Below are positions 25,634 through 33,044 of a stretch of 64,000 bases of DNA, piece after piece. The translations under genes were made by a program, and so were the position numbers. The number at the start of each line of letters is the position of its first letter. Position 1 is the first letter of the stretch. Location: the NCBI GenBank assembly GCA_937901125.1, contig CALCGT010000058.1, positions 56,551 to 120,550 of the forward strand, given 5' to 3'. The stretch is from an uncultured Clostridia bacterium (GTDB lineage: Bacteria > Bacillota > Clostridia > Lachnospirales > Anaerotignaceae). Below the pieces are notes generated by a model, which saw nothing but the letters and a program-made list of their open reading frames with translations, ran no database searches and was not told the DNA's origin.

Positions 25634-25669
25634 AAAAAAGCTCGGAGAATTTTTCTCCGAGCTTTTTTG
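25634..25669. terminator. Bidirectional terminator between the peptidase and cotJC
   Basis: AAAAAAGCTCGGAGAA pairs with TTCTCCGAGCTTTTTT. It serves the peptidase gene on the plus strand and the cotJ operon on the minus strand. Confidence 0.92.
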
Positions 25670-25676
25670 GTGGCTT

Positions 25677-25872
25677 TTATTTTGTATCACAGCCATATTT
25701 CTGCATAAAGAAATAGTGTTGCTGGTTCAGGTGATCACGGGCAATTTCCAATGCTTCCCCAAACCGCTGGAAGTGTACGATTTCCCGTTCCCGCAGGAAA
25801 CGCAGGGGGGCCAGTACGGCGGGATCATCGGTCAGGTCGATCAGATATTCATAGGTGCTACGGGCTTTCTGT
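25677..25872 (-). CDS. cotJC: Spore coat protein CotJC, C-terminal part (separated by an element)
   Basis: This piece encodes EQKARSTYEYLIDLTDDP, LRFLREREIVHFQRFGEAL and ends KYGCDTK, the C-terminal third of CotJC, a manganese-catalase-like spore coat protein. It has no start codon of its own. The other part of the gene is at 29983-30389. Joining the two at the shared repeat TCTGCTGCC restores YEDMAA-EQKARS in frame (407 + 196 = 603 bases, 200 residues), the usual size of CotJC. Confidence 0.93.
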
Positions 25873-25902
25873 TCTGCTGCCCCTTTATAAGTGCAACCTT
25901 TT
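25873..25902. repeat. Left element end: 9-bp core and inverted arm
   Basis: The core TCTGCTGCC (25873-25881) recurs at 29983-29991. Inside the element, GTGCAACCTTTT (25891-25902) is the inverted copy of AAAAGGTTGCAC at 29955-29966. This is the expected make-up of an att site of a large serine recombinase. Confidence 0.88.
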
Positions 25903-25921
25903 TTCTATGATAAAAATGGTT

Positions 25922-26176
25922 TCAGAGCCAGTCTTTTTGTTTGAATAAAATAGTTTCTGCCTTCAAGTCTACTGCAGCGATTTCATAACCGGCATCCATC
26001 CAGCTATATGCTTTTGTGCTGGCGGTGCAATTCGCCCAGAACTCGCGATATCGATAAGCGGATGGGACAAGGGGAAATCCCAAAATCCCTTCGATCTCTG
26101 TAAGGGTCAGTTTGATTTCTTTTTGACCAGTTTTCTGCAGATATTGTGTCAATTTTCCATATTTTTCGTCTCTCAT
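25922..26176 (-). CDS. DUF7662-like hypothetical protein
   Basis: An 84-residue protein beginning MRDEKYGKLTQYLQKTGQKE, with LTLTEIEGILGFPLVPSAYR and an aromatic WANCTASTKAYSWMDAGYE segment. The pattern (YxxLxxYL..., EIExILGxxLP.SA, WW/FWAN) recalls the DUF7662 family, found alone or near nucleic-acid-related proteins; no function is established. The ATG at 26176 is preferred over a GTG four codons upstream because of a nearby GAAGGTGG. It lies just inside the left end of the element. Confidence 0.6.
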   Translation of the reverse strand: MRDEKYGKLTQYLQKTGQKEIKLTLTEIEGILGFPLVPSAYRYREFWANCTASTKAYSWMDAGYEIAAVDLKAETILFKQKDWL

Positions 26177-26218
26177 AGTTTTTTCCACCTTCCGATTCGA
26201 TTTCTTGAAAGGAGTTGG

Positions 26219-27076
26219 TTAATCATACGTTTCATCGGCCGGAGCAGAATGGCCTTTCCGCCCGGTGGGGGTGGTGCCGAAATGCTTGGCGTATGCCCGT
26301 GTAAAAGAGGAATAGCTGCGGAAGCCCGATTGGAAACAGCTTTCTGTTGCGGATACGCCCTGCCGGATCAGGTCTTTGGCATGGATCAGGCGGCGCTCCT
26401 GGAGATATCCGTGGATGGAGCGCCCTGTTTCCTGTCGGAACAGACGCATCATATGGTATTTGCTGATGTAAAACTGCTCTGCCAATGTTTCGATATTGAT
26501 ATCTTCTGTCAGGTAAGCATCGATATAGCGCAGGATATTTAAAATACGGCTGTCGGTAGGGGTGATGGGCTTTGCAAAGGTAGTTTCCGGATTTCTGATG
26601 ATTCGGGCGATCTCTATCAGAAGCCGCAAAAGCAGCCCATTGCTTAGGATGACCCTGCCATAATGGTCTTCCGCCAGTTCCTGCTCAAGGGCATCAGATA
26701 ATGCCCAGATTTTTTCCGGCTTTCCCAAATGTAGCACGTGTCCGTTTTCTCCTCTGAAAATATCCTCCAAATGACAGTCCGCTGTGGACTGCTGCTGCAA
26801 GAACTGGGGGGAGATATAGAGGATAACACGCTCGTAAAGGACGCCATGTTCAAATTCAGGGCGGTGAACACATTGGCTGTCAATGAGGACGACGTCCCCT
26901 GCTTCCAGTGTGTATCGTTTGCCATCTACGGTATAGCCGCCGCTGCCGGAGCGCAGCATCAGCATCTTACAGAATTCATGATAGTGATAGTCAACATTTG
27001 TTCCGTTTTTGTCTTTCAGATGGAATAATCGGAAATCATCCAACAAATATCCTCGTTTTTCGTATCCTGTTTCCAC
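26219..27076 (-). CDS. AraC-family regulator with cupin domain
   Basis: A 285-residue regulator. The N-terminal cupin half carries VDYHYHEFCKMLMLRSGSGG and AGDVVLIDSQCVHRPE; the C-terminal half has two helix-turn-helix motifs (IETLAEQFYISKYHMMRLF and SFTRAYAKHFGTTP). It starts at a GTG preceded by GAGGTG. It is divergent from the aspartokinase gene with 135 bases between and may regulate it. It is cargo of the cotJC element. Confidence 0.9.
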   Translation of the reverse strand: METGYEKRGYLLDDFRLFHLKDKNGTNVDYHYHEFCKMLMLRSGSGGYTVDGKRYTLEAGDVVLIDSQCVHRPEFEHGVLYERVILYISPQFLQQQSTADCHLEDIFRGENGHVLHLGKPEKIWALSDALEQELAEDHYGRVILSNGLLLRLLIEIARIIRNPETTFAKPITPTDSRILNILRYIDAYLTEDINIETLAEQFYISKYHMMRLFRQETGRSIHGYLQERRLIHAKDLIRQGVSATESCFQSGFRSYSSFTRAYAKHFGTTPTGRKGHSAPADETYD

Positions 27077-27211
27077 AGTTTCACCTCTCGTATAGCACTA
27101 TTTGCAATAAGAATAGCATAAAATGCGTTTAATATGCAAGTTGTGCTGAGTAAAATGGATGTGGAAGAATGGAAATAAAACGGAATGTTTGAAATAAAGG
27201 GGTGTTGGAGC

Positions 27212-27952
27212 ATGTTGATCGTGAAAAAATTTGGCGGCACATCGGTAGAAAATAAGGAACGCATTTTTCATGTGGCAAAGAGATGCGTGGAAGAATATCA
27301 CAAAGGAAACGATGTGGTTGTGGTTTTGTCTGCCATGGGCAAATATACGGATGAATTGATCAATATGGCGAAGGATATCAATGAGAATCCCTCTGAACGA
27401 GAACTGGATATGCTTTGTGCCATTGGGGAGCAGATGTCTGTGGCGTTAATGGCGATGGCGTTTCATAAACTGGGCGTTCCTGCGATTTCCCTGAATGCCT
27501 TTCAGGTGAAGATGCACACCACCAGCGACCATGGAAATGCATGGCTAACAAAGATTGAAACGGATCGTATCCGTGAGGAACTAGCACAGAAAAATATCGT
27601 GATCGTGACCGGTTTCCAGGGAGTCGATGAAAACAATGATTATACCACCCTTGGCAGAGGCGGCTCTGATACCACTGCTGTGTCTTTGGCAGCAGCACTG
27701 CAGGCAGATGCCTGCGAGATTTATACAGATGTGGATGGGGTCTATACTGCCGATCCCCGTAAGGTTCCTACAGCCAGAAAATTAGATGAGATTTCCTATG
27801 ACGATATGCTGAAAATGGCCTTGAACGGCGCACAAGTACTCCATAGCCGTTGTGTGGAAATGGCAAAAAAGTATAATATCCCTTTGGTGGTTCGTTCCAG
27901 CATGAATGATGAGGAAGGAACAGTTGTGAGAGGACATGGAACCATGGTATGA
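27212..27952 (+). CDS. Aspartate kinase, catalytic domain only (no ACT domains)
   Basis: A 246-residue amino-acid-kinase-fold protein that would phosphorylate aspartate at the start of lysine, threonine, methionine and diaminopimelate/dipicolinate synthesis. It has KKFGGTSVEN, TGFQGVDENN, GRGGSDTTAVSLAAAL and YTDVDGVYTADPR. Normal aspartokinases have about 400 residues with two C-terminal ACT domains that sense end products; this one stops right after the catalytic domain (SMNDEEGTVV) at a clean stop and terminator, so feedback control is probably absent. GGTGTTGGAG precedes the ATG. It is cargo of the cotJC element. Confidence 0.9.
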   Translation: MLIVKKFGGTSVENKERIFHVAKRCVEEYHKGNDVVVVLSAMGKYTDELINMAKDINENPSERELDMLCAIGEQMSVALMAMAFHKLGVPAISLNAFQVKMHTTSDHGNAWLTKIETDRIREELAQKNIVIVTGFQGVDENNDYTTLGRGGSDTTAVSLAAALQADACEIYTDVDGVYTADPRKVPTARKLDEISYDDMLKMALNGAQVLHSRCVEMAKKYNIPLVVRSSMNDEEGTVVRGHGTMV

Positions 27953-27958
27953 TGATAT

Positions 27959-27996
27959 GCCGGAATCAGAAATGAAATCTGATTCCGGCTTTTTTG
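27959..27996 (+). terminator. Terminator of the aspartokinase gene
   Basis: GCCGGAATCAGA and TCTGATTCCGGC form a 12-bp stem followed by TTTTTT. Confidence 0.93.
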
Positions 27997-28111
27997 TGCT
28001 ATTCGCAAAAAAGTGCCAATACTCTGTTGAACATATACTCCTTTAGCTATTAAGAAAAAAGCAGTAAGACTAGCTGTATGTGCATATGGTATAGAGAAAG
28101 GAGGCTGCAAT

Positions 28112-28252
28112 ATGTGCGATAGAGGAAATAATGTATCCAGTGTATTTAAAGGTGGAAATAGTCAACCGACGAGGCAGCATTTTACTGCAGCGTGGATTAA
28201 AATGATCAATGGGATAGAGAGGGGGAAAGATGTAACGACAAGTTGTAGATAA
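28112..28252 (+). CDS. Small protein next to the recombinase
   Basis: A 46-residue ORF, MCDRGNNVSS ... HFTAAWIKMINGIERGKD, with AAAGGAGG 9-16 bases before the ATG and its stop 20 bases before the recombinase start. The position, immediately upstream of a large serine recombinase, is where accessory genes such as recombination directionality factors can lie, but nothing in the sequence proves that. No family is recognised. The upstream CATATGGTA at 28083 resembles a -10 box of mother-cell sigma factors. Confidence 0.6.
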   Translation: MCDRGNNVSSVFKGGNSQPTRQHFTAAWIKMINGIERGKDVTTSCR

Positions 28253-28272
28253 GAATGGAAAGGGGGGAGTCT

Positions 28273-29826
28273 ATGAAGGCGGCAATTTATTGTCGCTTAT
28301 CAGAGGAAGACAGAGATAAGCAGAATGCCGCAGAGGATAGTATAAGTATCCAGAATCAGAAATCGATGCTGCTGCAGTATGCCATGGTCCAAGGCTGGGA
28401 AATCTATCATATTTATAGCGATGATGATTATACTGGTGCAGATCGTAATCGACCTGAATTTAAACGTCTGCTGGAAGATGCGGAGCATAGAAAATTTAAT
28501 ATCATACTTTGTAAGACACAATCCCGATTCACCCGTGAGCTGGAACTGGTAGAAAAGTACATTCATGGACTGTTCCCTTTATGGGGGATTCGTTTTGTCA
28601 GTATTGTAGATAATGCGGACACGGATATCAAAGGCAATAAAAAATCTCGTCAGATCAATGGACTGGTGAATGAATGGTATCTGGAAGATATGTCTGAAAA
28701 TATTCGCAGCGTTCTGAAAAACAGACGCGAGAATGGGTATCATATTGGAGCAACTGCATTATATGGGTATCAGAAAGATCCTGATCATAAGGGGCACTTG
28801 ATCATTGACAAAGAAGCGGCAGAAATCGTCAGAGAAGTTTTTACATTGTTTTCTCAGGGATATGGAAAATCGGCCATTGCTCGTATGCTGAATGATCGGG
28901 ATCTCCCGAATCCCACAGAATATAAAAGAAGAAAAGGAATCATCCATTCTTCGGCAAAGCAGAAAAACAGTACTTTATGGAAATATTCTACTATAGCAGA
29001 TATGCTGGAAAATGAAATGTATATCGGCAATATGGTACAGGGGAAATACGGCAGTGTATCCTATAAGACGAAGCAGAACAAACCTCGCCCGAAAGATCAG
29101 TGGTATTGTGTAGAGGGAACCCATGAAGCAATTATAGATAAAGAATTGTGGGAAACGGTGAAAAGAATACGAGAGCAGAGAACAAAGCCCTTTACATCAG
29201 GTTCTGTAGGAATCTTCTCAAAGAAGGTTCACTGTGCAGAATGTGGGTATCACTTACGTTCTGTGAAGAAGCAGGAAAGGCGATTTCTGACTTGTCCAAA
29301 TCGTTCCGTATCCAAGGATGCCTGTGCAGGTGCCTTTATTTCGGTAGACCGACTGGAAAGAATGGTTATTACGGAATTGAAGCAATTTGCGGAGGAATTT
29401 CTGGATCAAGAGGAACTGGAACGCAACATCGAATGCAGTCATTGTCTGGAAAAACAGAAAAATTGCATTCTGGAAAGGATAGTGTCCTGTGAAAAGAAGA
29501 TACAAGAATATGGGAAAGCGATTTGTGAACTGTATCTGGACAAAGTCAAAGGGATTCTAGCGGAAAGGGATTATTTGGAGCTGTCGAAAAGCTTTACTGC
29601 AGAGAGAACCAGATTAGAAGAGATCTTGATACATACAAGAGAACAGTTGGCAGATGTTGAGGTGCAAATGGAAGGAAGGAATGATCCGAAGGAAATCATA
29701 GAAAGATATATGAATATCGACCATCTGACCAGAGAGATGATTGAGGTGCTGATCAATCATATCGATGTAGGAAGGCGAATACCAGGAACAAGAGAAGTAC
29801 CCATTACCATCTACTGGAATTTTTAG
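28273..29826 (+). CDS. Large serine recombinase of the cotJC element
   Basis: A 517-residue large serine recombinase. The N-terminal resolvase domain has the catalytic serine in AAIYCRLSEEDRD and the arginine cluster in KTQSRFTRELELVEKY. The recombinase domain follows (ENIRSVLKNRRENGYHIG, YGKSAIARMLNDRDLPNPT), then a zinc ribbon with cysteines in CAECGYHLR and LTCPNRSVSKDAC, a coiled coil (about residues 390-470) and a conserved tail LINHIDVGRRIPGT. This is the SpoIVCA/phage integrase architecture. The ATG at 28273 is preceded by AAGGGGGGAG. It points towards the right end of the element, antisense to the cotJ operon, and probably performs its excision. Confidence 0.95.
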   Translation: MKAAIYCRLSEEDRDKQNAAEDSISIQNQKSMLLQYAMVQGWEIYHIYSDDDYTGADRNRPEFKRLLEDAEHRKFNIILCKTQSRFTRELELVEKYIHGLFPLWGIRFVSIVDNADTDIKGNKKSRQINGLVNEWYLEDMSENIRSVLKNRRENGYHIGATALYGYQKDPDHKGHLIIDKEAAEIVREVFTLFSQGYGKSAIARMLNDRDLPNPTEYKRRKGIIHSSAKQKNSTLWKYSTIADMLENEMYIGNMVQGKYGSVSYKTKQNKPRPKDQWYCVEGTHEAIIDKELWETVKRIREQRTKPFTSGSVGIFSKKVHCAECGYHLRSVKKQERRFLTCPNRSVSKDACAGAFISVDRLERMVITELKQFAEEFLDQEELERNIECSHCLEKQKNCILERIVSCEKKIQEYGKAICELYLDKVKGILAERDYLELSKSFTAERTRLEEILIHTREQLADVEVQMEGRNDPKEIIERYMNIDHLTREMIEVLINHIDVGRRIPGTREVPITIYWNF

Positions 29827-29863
29827 GAACGGCATAAGTAGTATGATGTCGTTCCTTTTTTCT
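29825..29863 (+). terminator. Terminator of the recombinase gene
   Basis: AGGAACG pairs with CGTTCCT across a 19-base loop, followed by TTTTTTC, right at the recombinase stop. Confidence 0.75.
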
Positions 29864-29870
29864 TAAAAAT

Positions 29871-30389
29871 TCAAGAGAGTTGTATTATGATAAAATCATT
29901 GATAATGCCGGGAAACAGGAAACACCTGTTTTCCGGCATTTTTTTCTTCCCGAGAAAAGGTTGCACATACGAGGGTGTAGCATCTGCTGCCATATCCTCA
30001 TACAGATCGGTGATTGGGTCGCCTTTGGACTGCAGGCAAGTAGCAGAAAAGGGAACGCCGGCGGCGGAGGAGGGATATACACCCAGACCATGGTTCACGT
30101 AGTAGGGGTCTAAGCCGGCGGCAATGATCTGATCTTTTGTCAGCCCTTCGGTAAGCTGGTGAACGATGGTGCCCATCATTTCCAAATGGGCAAGTTCTTC
30201 TGTAGCAATATCGTTTAAGGTTGCCTTTGCTTCAGGGGTCACCATGGTAAACTTTTGGCTGAGATAACGAAGAGATGCTGCCAGCTCTCCATCTGCACCC
30301 CCGTATTGCTCAATCATGATCTTTGCCAGACGAGCATCAGGTTGTGTGATTTTTACAGGGAATTCCAGCTTCTTTTCATAGATCCACAT
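29871..30389 (-). CDS. cotJC: Spore coat protein CotJC, N-terminal part running into the element
   Basis: The reading frame starts MWIYEKKLEFPVKITQPDA and has MIEQYGGADGELAASLRYL, ELAHLEMMGTIVHQL and DPITDLYEDMAA, the N-terminal two thirds of the CotJC/manganese-catalase family with metal-site Glu/His residues. After residue 135, at 29983-29991, it leaves the family and runs 36 more residues of element sequence to a stop at 29871. The true remainder is at 25677-25872. The ATG directly follows the cotJB stop. Confidence 0.93.
   Translation of the reverse strand: MWIYEKKLEFPVKITQPDARLAKIMIEQYGGADGELAASLRYLSQKFTMVTPEAKATLNDIATEELAHLEMMGTIVHQLTEGLTKDQIIAAGLDPYYVNHGLGVYPSSAAGVPFSATCLQSKGDPITDLYEDMAADATPSYVQPFLGKKKMPENRCFLFPGIINDFIIIQLS
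29904..29946 (+). terminator. Terminator just inside the right end of the element
   Basis: AATGCCGGGAAACAGG pairs with CCTGTTTTCCGGCATT, then a T run. It would stop recombinase transcripts before they run antisense through cotJ. Confidence 0.9.
29955..29991. repeat. Right element end: inverted arm and 9-bp core
   Basis: AAAAGGTTGCAC at 29955-29966 is inverted relative to 25891-25902, and the core TCTGCTGCC is at 29983-29991. In the circular form the two arms would be 34 bases apart and symmetric about TC, the first two bases of the core. Confidence 0.88.
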
Positions 30390-30674
30390 TTATTTACACT
30401 CCTTTCCGGCAAGAGAAAAATTGGCATCTTTTTGCCAAGGCCAAGGGTTATCTTTCCACTGCCAATTCTGGGTATTGGAAGCATAGCTGCGGAAAGAGCA
30501 CAGAGGACCATAGGCTTCTTCGTATTTCATGCGGACTGCGTCGGCTGCAGTGATGACCTGATTATAAGCCATGATGGCTTCCGCATTATCTGGGTGGGTA
30601 TTCAGGAACAAGCCTAAATCTACGGCGATAAAATCCAGTTCAGTCAATGTTTTCAGTAGTTCATCCCGATCCAT
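30390..30674 (-). CDS. cotJB: Spore coat protein CotJB
   Basis: A 94-residue protein of the CotJB family: ELLKTLTELDFIAVDLGLFLNTHP, then AVRMKYEEAYGPL and the Trp-rich WQWKDNPWPWQ. In Bacillus CotJB is needed for assembly of CotJC in the spore coat. GGGAGGA precedes the ATG at 30674. It is the middle gene of cotJA-cotJB-cotJC. Confidence 0.93.
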   Translation of the reverse strand: MDRDELLKTLTELDFIAVDLGLFLNTHPDNAEAIMAYNQVITAADAVRMKYEEAYGPLCSFRSYASNTQNWQWKDNPWPWQKDANFSLAGKECK

Positions 30675-30676
30675 GT

Positions 30677-30967
30677 TCAATCCTCCCTTCTAAAACGATA
30701 GAGATTCCAGCCAGAGCAATAGGGCATCGCCAGATCGGCGAAGGCAGTACCGCAGATCAGGCTCTGTTCCTGATCCATAGGGGCTTCATAGTGCTGGAAG
30801 GGTACCATAGCCTGTGCCAGACCTACCTGTTCGATGACGCAGGCGTTGCATCGATTTGCAGAGGCGGCGGCGTTCTTTGCTGCAGAGGGGGTAGAGCGTT
30901 GTGTATTGGCAGATTGCTGTGGGCATCTGCTGGGATCGCAGACAAAATTTCTGCACATTTCTTTCAT
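30677..30967 (-). CDS. cotJA: Spore coat-associated protein CotJA
   Basis: A 96-residue protein whose C-terminal half matches CotJA (AMVPFQHYEAPMDQEQSL, GTAFADLAMPY). The N-terminal half adds a cysteine-bearing stretch (MKEMCRNFVCDPSRC, RCNACV) that could crosslink or bind metal. AAAGGAGG lies before the ATG at 30967. It overlaps or abuts cotJB and heads the operon. Confidence 0.88.
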   Translation of the reverse strand: MKEMCRNFVCDPSRCPQQSANTQRSTPSAAKNAAASANRCNACVIEQVGLAQAMVPFQHYEAPMDQEQSLICGTAFADLAMPYCSGWNLYRFRRED

Positions 30968-30999
30968 AAGATTTCCTCCTTTAGGCATTTACAATAACC

Positions 31000-31027
31000 A
31001 TTCTATGGAAAACGAGGATTATGGTGC
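31000..31027 (-). promoter_or_regulatory. Candidate mother-cell sigma promoter of the cotJ operon
   Basis: On the minus strand CATAGAAT (31007-31000) resembles the -10 of sigma-E/sigma-K promoters, with CACCATAATCC (31027-31017) in the -35 region. cotJ is sigma-E controlled in B. subtilis; the match here is partial. Confidence 0.4.
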
Positions 31028-31044
31028 GAAAGAAAATGATAAAA

Positions 31045-31087
31045 AGAAAAGCAGCAGCATTCATTTGAATGCTGCCGCTTTTTTTGC
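31045..31087. terminator. Bidirectional terminator between cotJA and the symporter
   Basis: GCAGCATTCA and TGAATGCTGC form a 10-bp stem. On the minus strand the U-rich tail is TTTTTCTTTTT, so it ends the upstream symporter transcript. A second stem without T run, GAAGGGAATCC/GGATTCCCTTC, lies at about 31110-31142. Confidence 0.85.
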
Positions 31088-31209
31088 CTTGTAATCAGGG
31101 GGCGTGTGAGAAGGGAATCCGGGGAGGGGGTGGATTCCCTTCGCCGGTATAACGCCGCCTTTTTATTTTTATGGCTCAAGAACCATTTTCGTGGCTAAAA
31201 TAGCTTTGC

Positions 31210-32592
31210 TTAGGAAATAGCCATACCGAATACCATACCAGCTACGATGATACAGATAATTGCGACAGGCGCGATGTATTTTACCAGTACCTTCCATACG
31301 GGGGCAAGGCTGAATTTATACTTGCCGTAGGAAGTAGTTTCTTCGATGGCATTGTCAGGACCCCATACCCAGCCAACAAACAATACAGAGAAGAATGCGC
31401 CCAGAGGCAGCAGCAGTCTGTCTGTCAGGTATTCCAAGAAGTCGCCGAAGATAGGGTACATAACACCCTCTTTAGAGATCCAGATACCTTTGATGTTCAT
31501 GTAAGCCTGAGACAGTGTGTAGAATACACCGATGATGAACAGGATAACAGATGTGCCAACTAGAGCTTTCTTTCTTTCGAAGCCTTTTTCTTCAACCAGG
31601 AATGCGATTGTACCTTCCAGAATGGATGTGGAAGATGTTACCGCTGCGAAGAACAGCAGGAAGTAGAACAGCAGACCAAACAGTGTACCACCGGGGATGG
31701 ACTGGAATACGCCTGCCAGTGTTGCGAATGCGAAGCCGCCGCCCATACCGGGGTCGATGCCTGTAGCGAATACAGCGGGGATGATCATGAAGCCTGCGAA
31801 CAGGGCTACGCAAGTATCCAGTACGCAGACGATACCTGTGTTGGAAACCAAGTTATCTTCGCTGGACAGGTAAGAAGCATATGTAACCATTACGCCCATG
31901 CCAAGGGACAGAGAGAAGAATGCCTGACCCAGAGCAACCAGAATTGCGTTTGTACCGATTGTAGAGAAGTCTACATGCAGCATGTATTTCAGACCTTCGT
32001 CAGCGCCGGGCAGTGTGCAGGAACGGATCATCAGACCGATCAGCAGCACAAACAGCAGAGGCATCAGAACTTTAGACATTTTTTCAATACCAGCAGTACC
32101 GTGGCTGATGATGAAGCATGTCAGCAGCAGGAAGATCAGAGGGAAGATAATAGCACCCTGCAGAGGGAAGCCATTAACACCCAGCATGCCAAGGAAGTAA
32201 GCCATGGGGTCAGCATATACAGTCTTTGCTTCAATGATGTAAGCATAGATGTATTTCATTGTCCAACCACCAACCTGGCAATAGTAGCACAGGATGATAA
32301 AACCGGTCAGAACGCCCAGACCGCCTGCAAAGGACCACTTTTCGTTGATTTCGCGGAAAGCACCGATGGCATTTTTGTGTGTTTTACGACCAACTGTGAA
32401 TTCAGCCAGCATAACAGTTGTACCGATCAGAGCAACCATCAGGATGTAAACGATCAGGAAAGCACCGCCGCCGCAGTTATAGGCTTTGCCAGGAAATTTC
32501 CAGATGTTGCCCAGACCAACTGCAGAACCGGCAGCGGACAGGATGAAACCTAGCTTGGAACCAAACTCAACGCGATTTTCAGTTGTAGACAT
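31210..32592 (-). CDS. Sodium-dependent neurotransmitter-type symporter (NSS), copy 1
   Basis: A 460-residue, twelve-helix transporter of the NSS/SNF family. The N-terminus FGSKLGFILSAAGSAVGLGNIWKFPG is the family's helix 1 with the sodium and substrate site. Bacterial members import aromatic or other neutral amino acids with sodium; specificity is not readable. The ATG at 32592 is preceded by AAAGGAGGT. A near-identical copy lies upstream at 33045-34427; an internal tract of about 710 bp appears identical. Confidence 0.95.
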   Translation of the reverse strand: MSTTENRVEFGSKLGFILSAAGSAVGLGNIWKFPGKAYNCGGGAFLIVYILMVALIGTTVMLAEFTVGRKTHKNAIGAFREINEKWSFAGGLGVLTGFIILCYYCQVGGWTMKYIYAYIIEAKTVYADPMAYFLGMLGVNGFPLQGAIIFPLIFLLLTCFIISHGTAGIEKMSKVLMPLLFVLLIGLMIRSCTLPGADEGLKYMLHVDFSTIGTNAILVALGQAFFSLSLGMGVMVTYASYLSSEDNLVSNTGIVCVLDTCVALFAGFMIIPAVFATGIDPGMGGGFAFATLAGVFQSIPGGTLFGLLFYFLLFFAAVTSSTSILEGTIAFLVEEKGFERKKALVGTSVILFIIGVFYTLSQAYMNIKGIWISKEGVMYPIFGDFLEYLTDRLLLPLGAFFSVLFVGWVWGPDNAIEETTSYGKYKFSLAPVWKVLVKYIAPVAIICIIVAGMVFGMAIS

Positions 32593-33044
32593 AAGTATAC
32601 CTCCTTTACAAAAGAACAATGAGACGGAAATCTGATTGTTTCCGAGGATAGGAAAATAATTGGAAGGATATGTGGAAATAATGATTGCATTCTTCTTTCG
32701 GCAAACAACACTGTTCCCTCCTGCAGTTTGTCTGACGTCTGATGGATGTTTTATTCCAGAATAAGAAGAAATTGTATGACCTTCCAATAATTTCCATATA
32801 TATCCTAAAATAAGGATAGCGTAAAAACATGTAAATATCTATAAAAATCCCGTTAAGATTTAGGGGGGGTCTCTTAACACTGGTTCGGAAAATGAATTGT
32901 ATGGTATGAATAAAAAAATGACATTTCTCAAGAAAAATACCAAAGAAACAGGAAAAAAGAAGGTCGGAGGGGGAGCCTCCGACCTTGTTGCATAATGTCT
33001 TATGCAAAGATATACTTTTCAGTTTTTTAAGAAAATGTTTTTGA
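32593..33044. other. Intergenic region between the two NSS genes
   Basis: 452 bases, AT-rich, with the terminator of copy 2 at its right end and the promoter region of copy 1 at its left. An imperfect repeat GTTAAGA/TCTTAAC flanks a G run near 32850-32880. No convincing gene is seen. Confidence 0.6.
32950..32985 (-). terminator. Terminator of NSS copy 2
   Basis: GGTCGGAGG and CCTCCGACC form a 9-bp stem; on the minus strand it is followed by TTCTTTTTTCC. Confidence 0.85.

Larger units (their letters stand above)
25873..29982. mobile_element. 4.1-kb intervening element in cotJC with large serine recombinase
   Basis: A 4,110-bp segment lies between two 9-bp direct repeats inside cotJC. It encodes a DUF7662-like protein, an AraC regulator, an ACT-less aspartokinase, a 46-residue protein and a large serine recombinase. 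Precise excision would rejoin cotJC in frame. The layout is that of the 'skin' element of sigK in Bacillus subtilis and Clostridioides difficile: a sporulation gene split by DNA carrying its own serine recombinase. Unlike skin it holds no phage structural genes. Excision in the mother cell is inferred, not shown. Confidence 0.88.

Noticed and set aside
25677..30389. Treating the two cotJC pieces as a simple decayed pseudogene
   Set aside because: Both pieces are free of stops and frameshifts, meet in frame at a 9-bp repeat, and the intervening DNA carries a recombinase with matching inverted arms. Decay would not preserve this.
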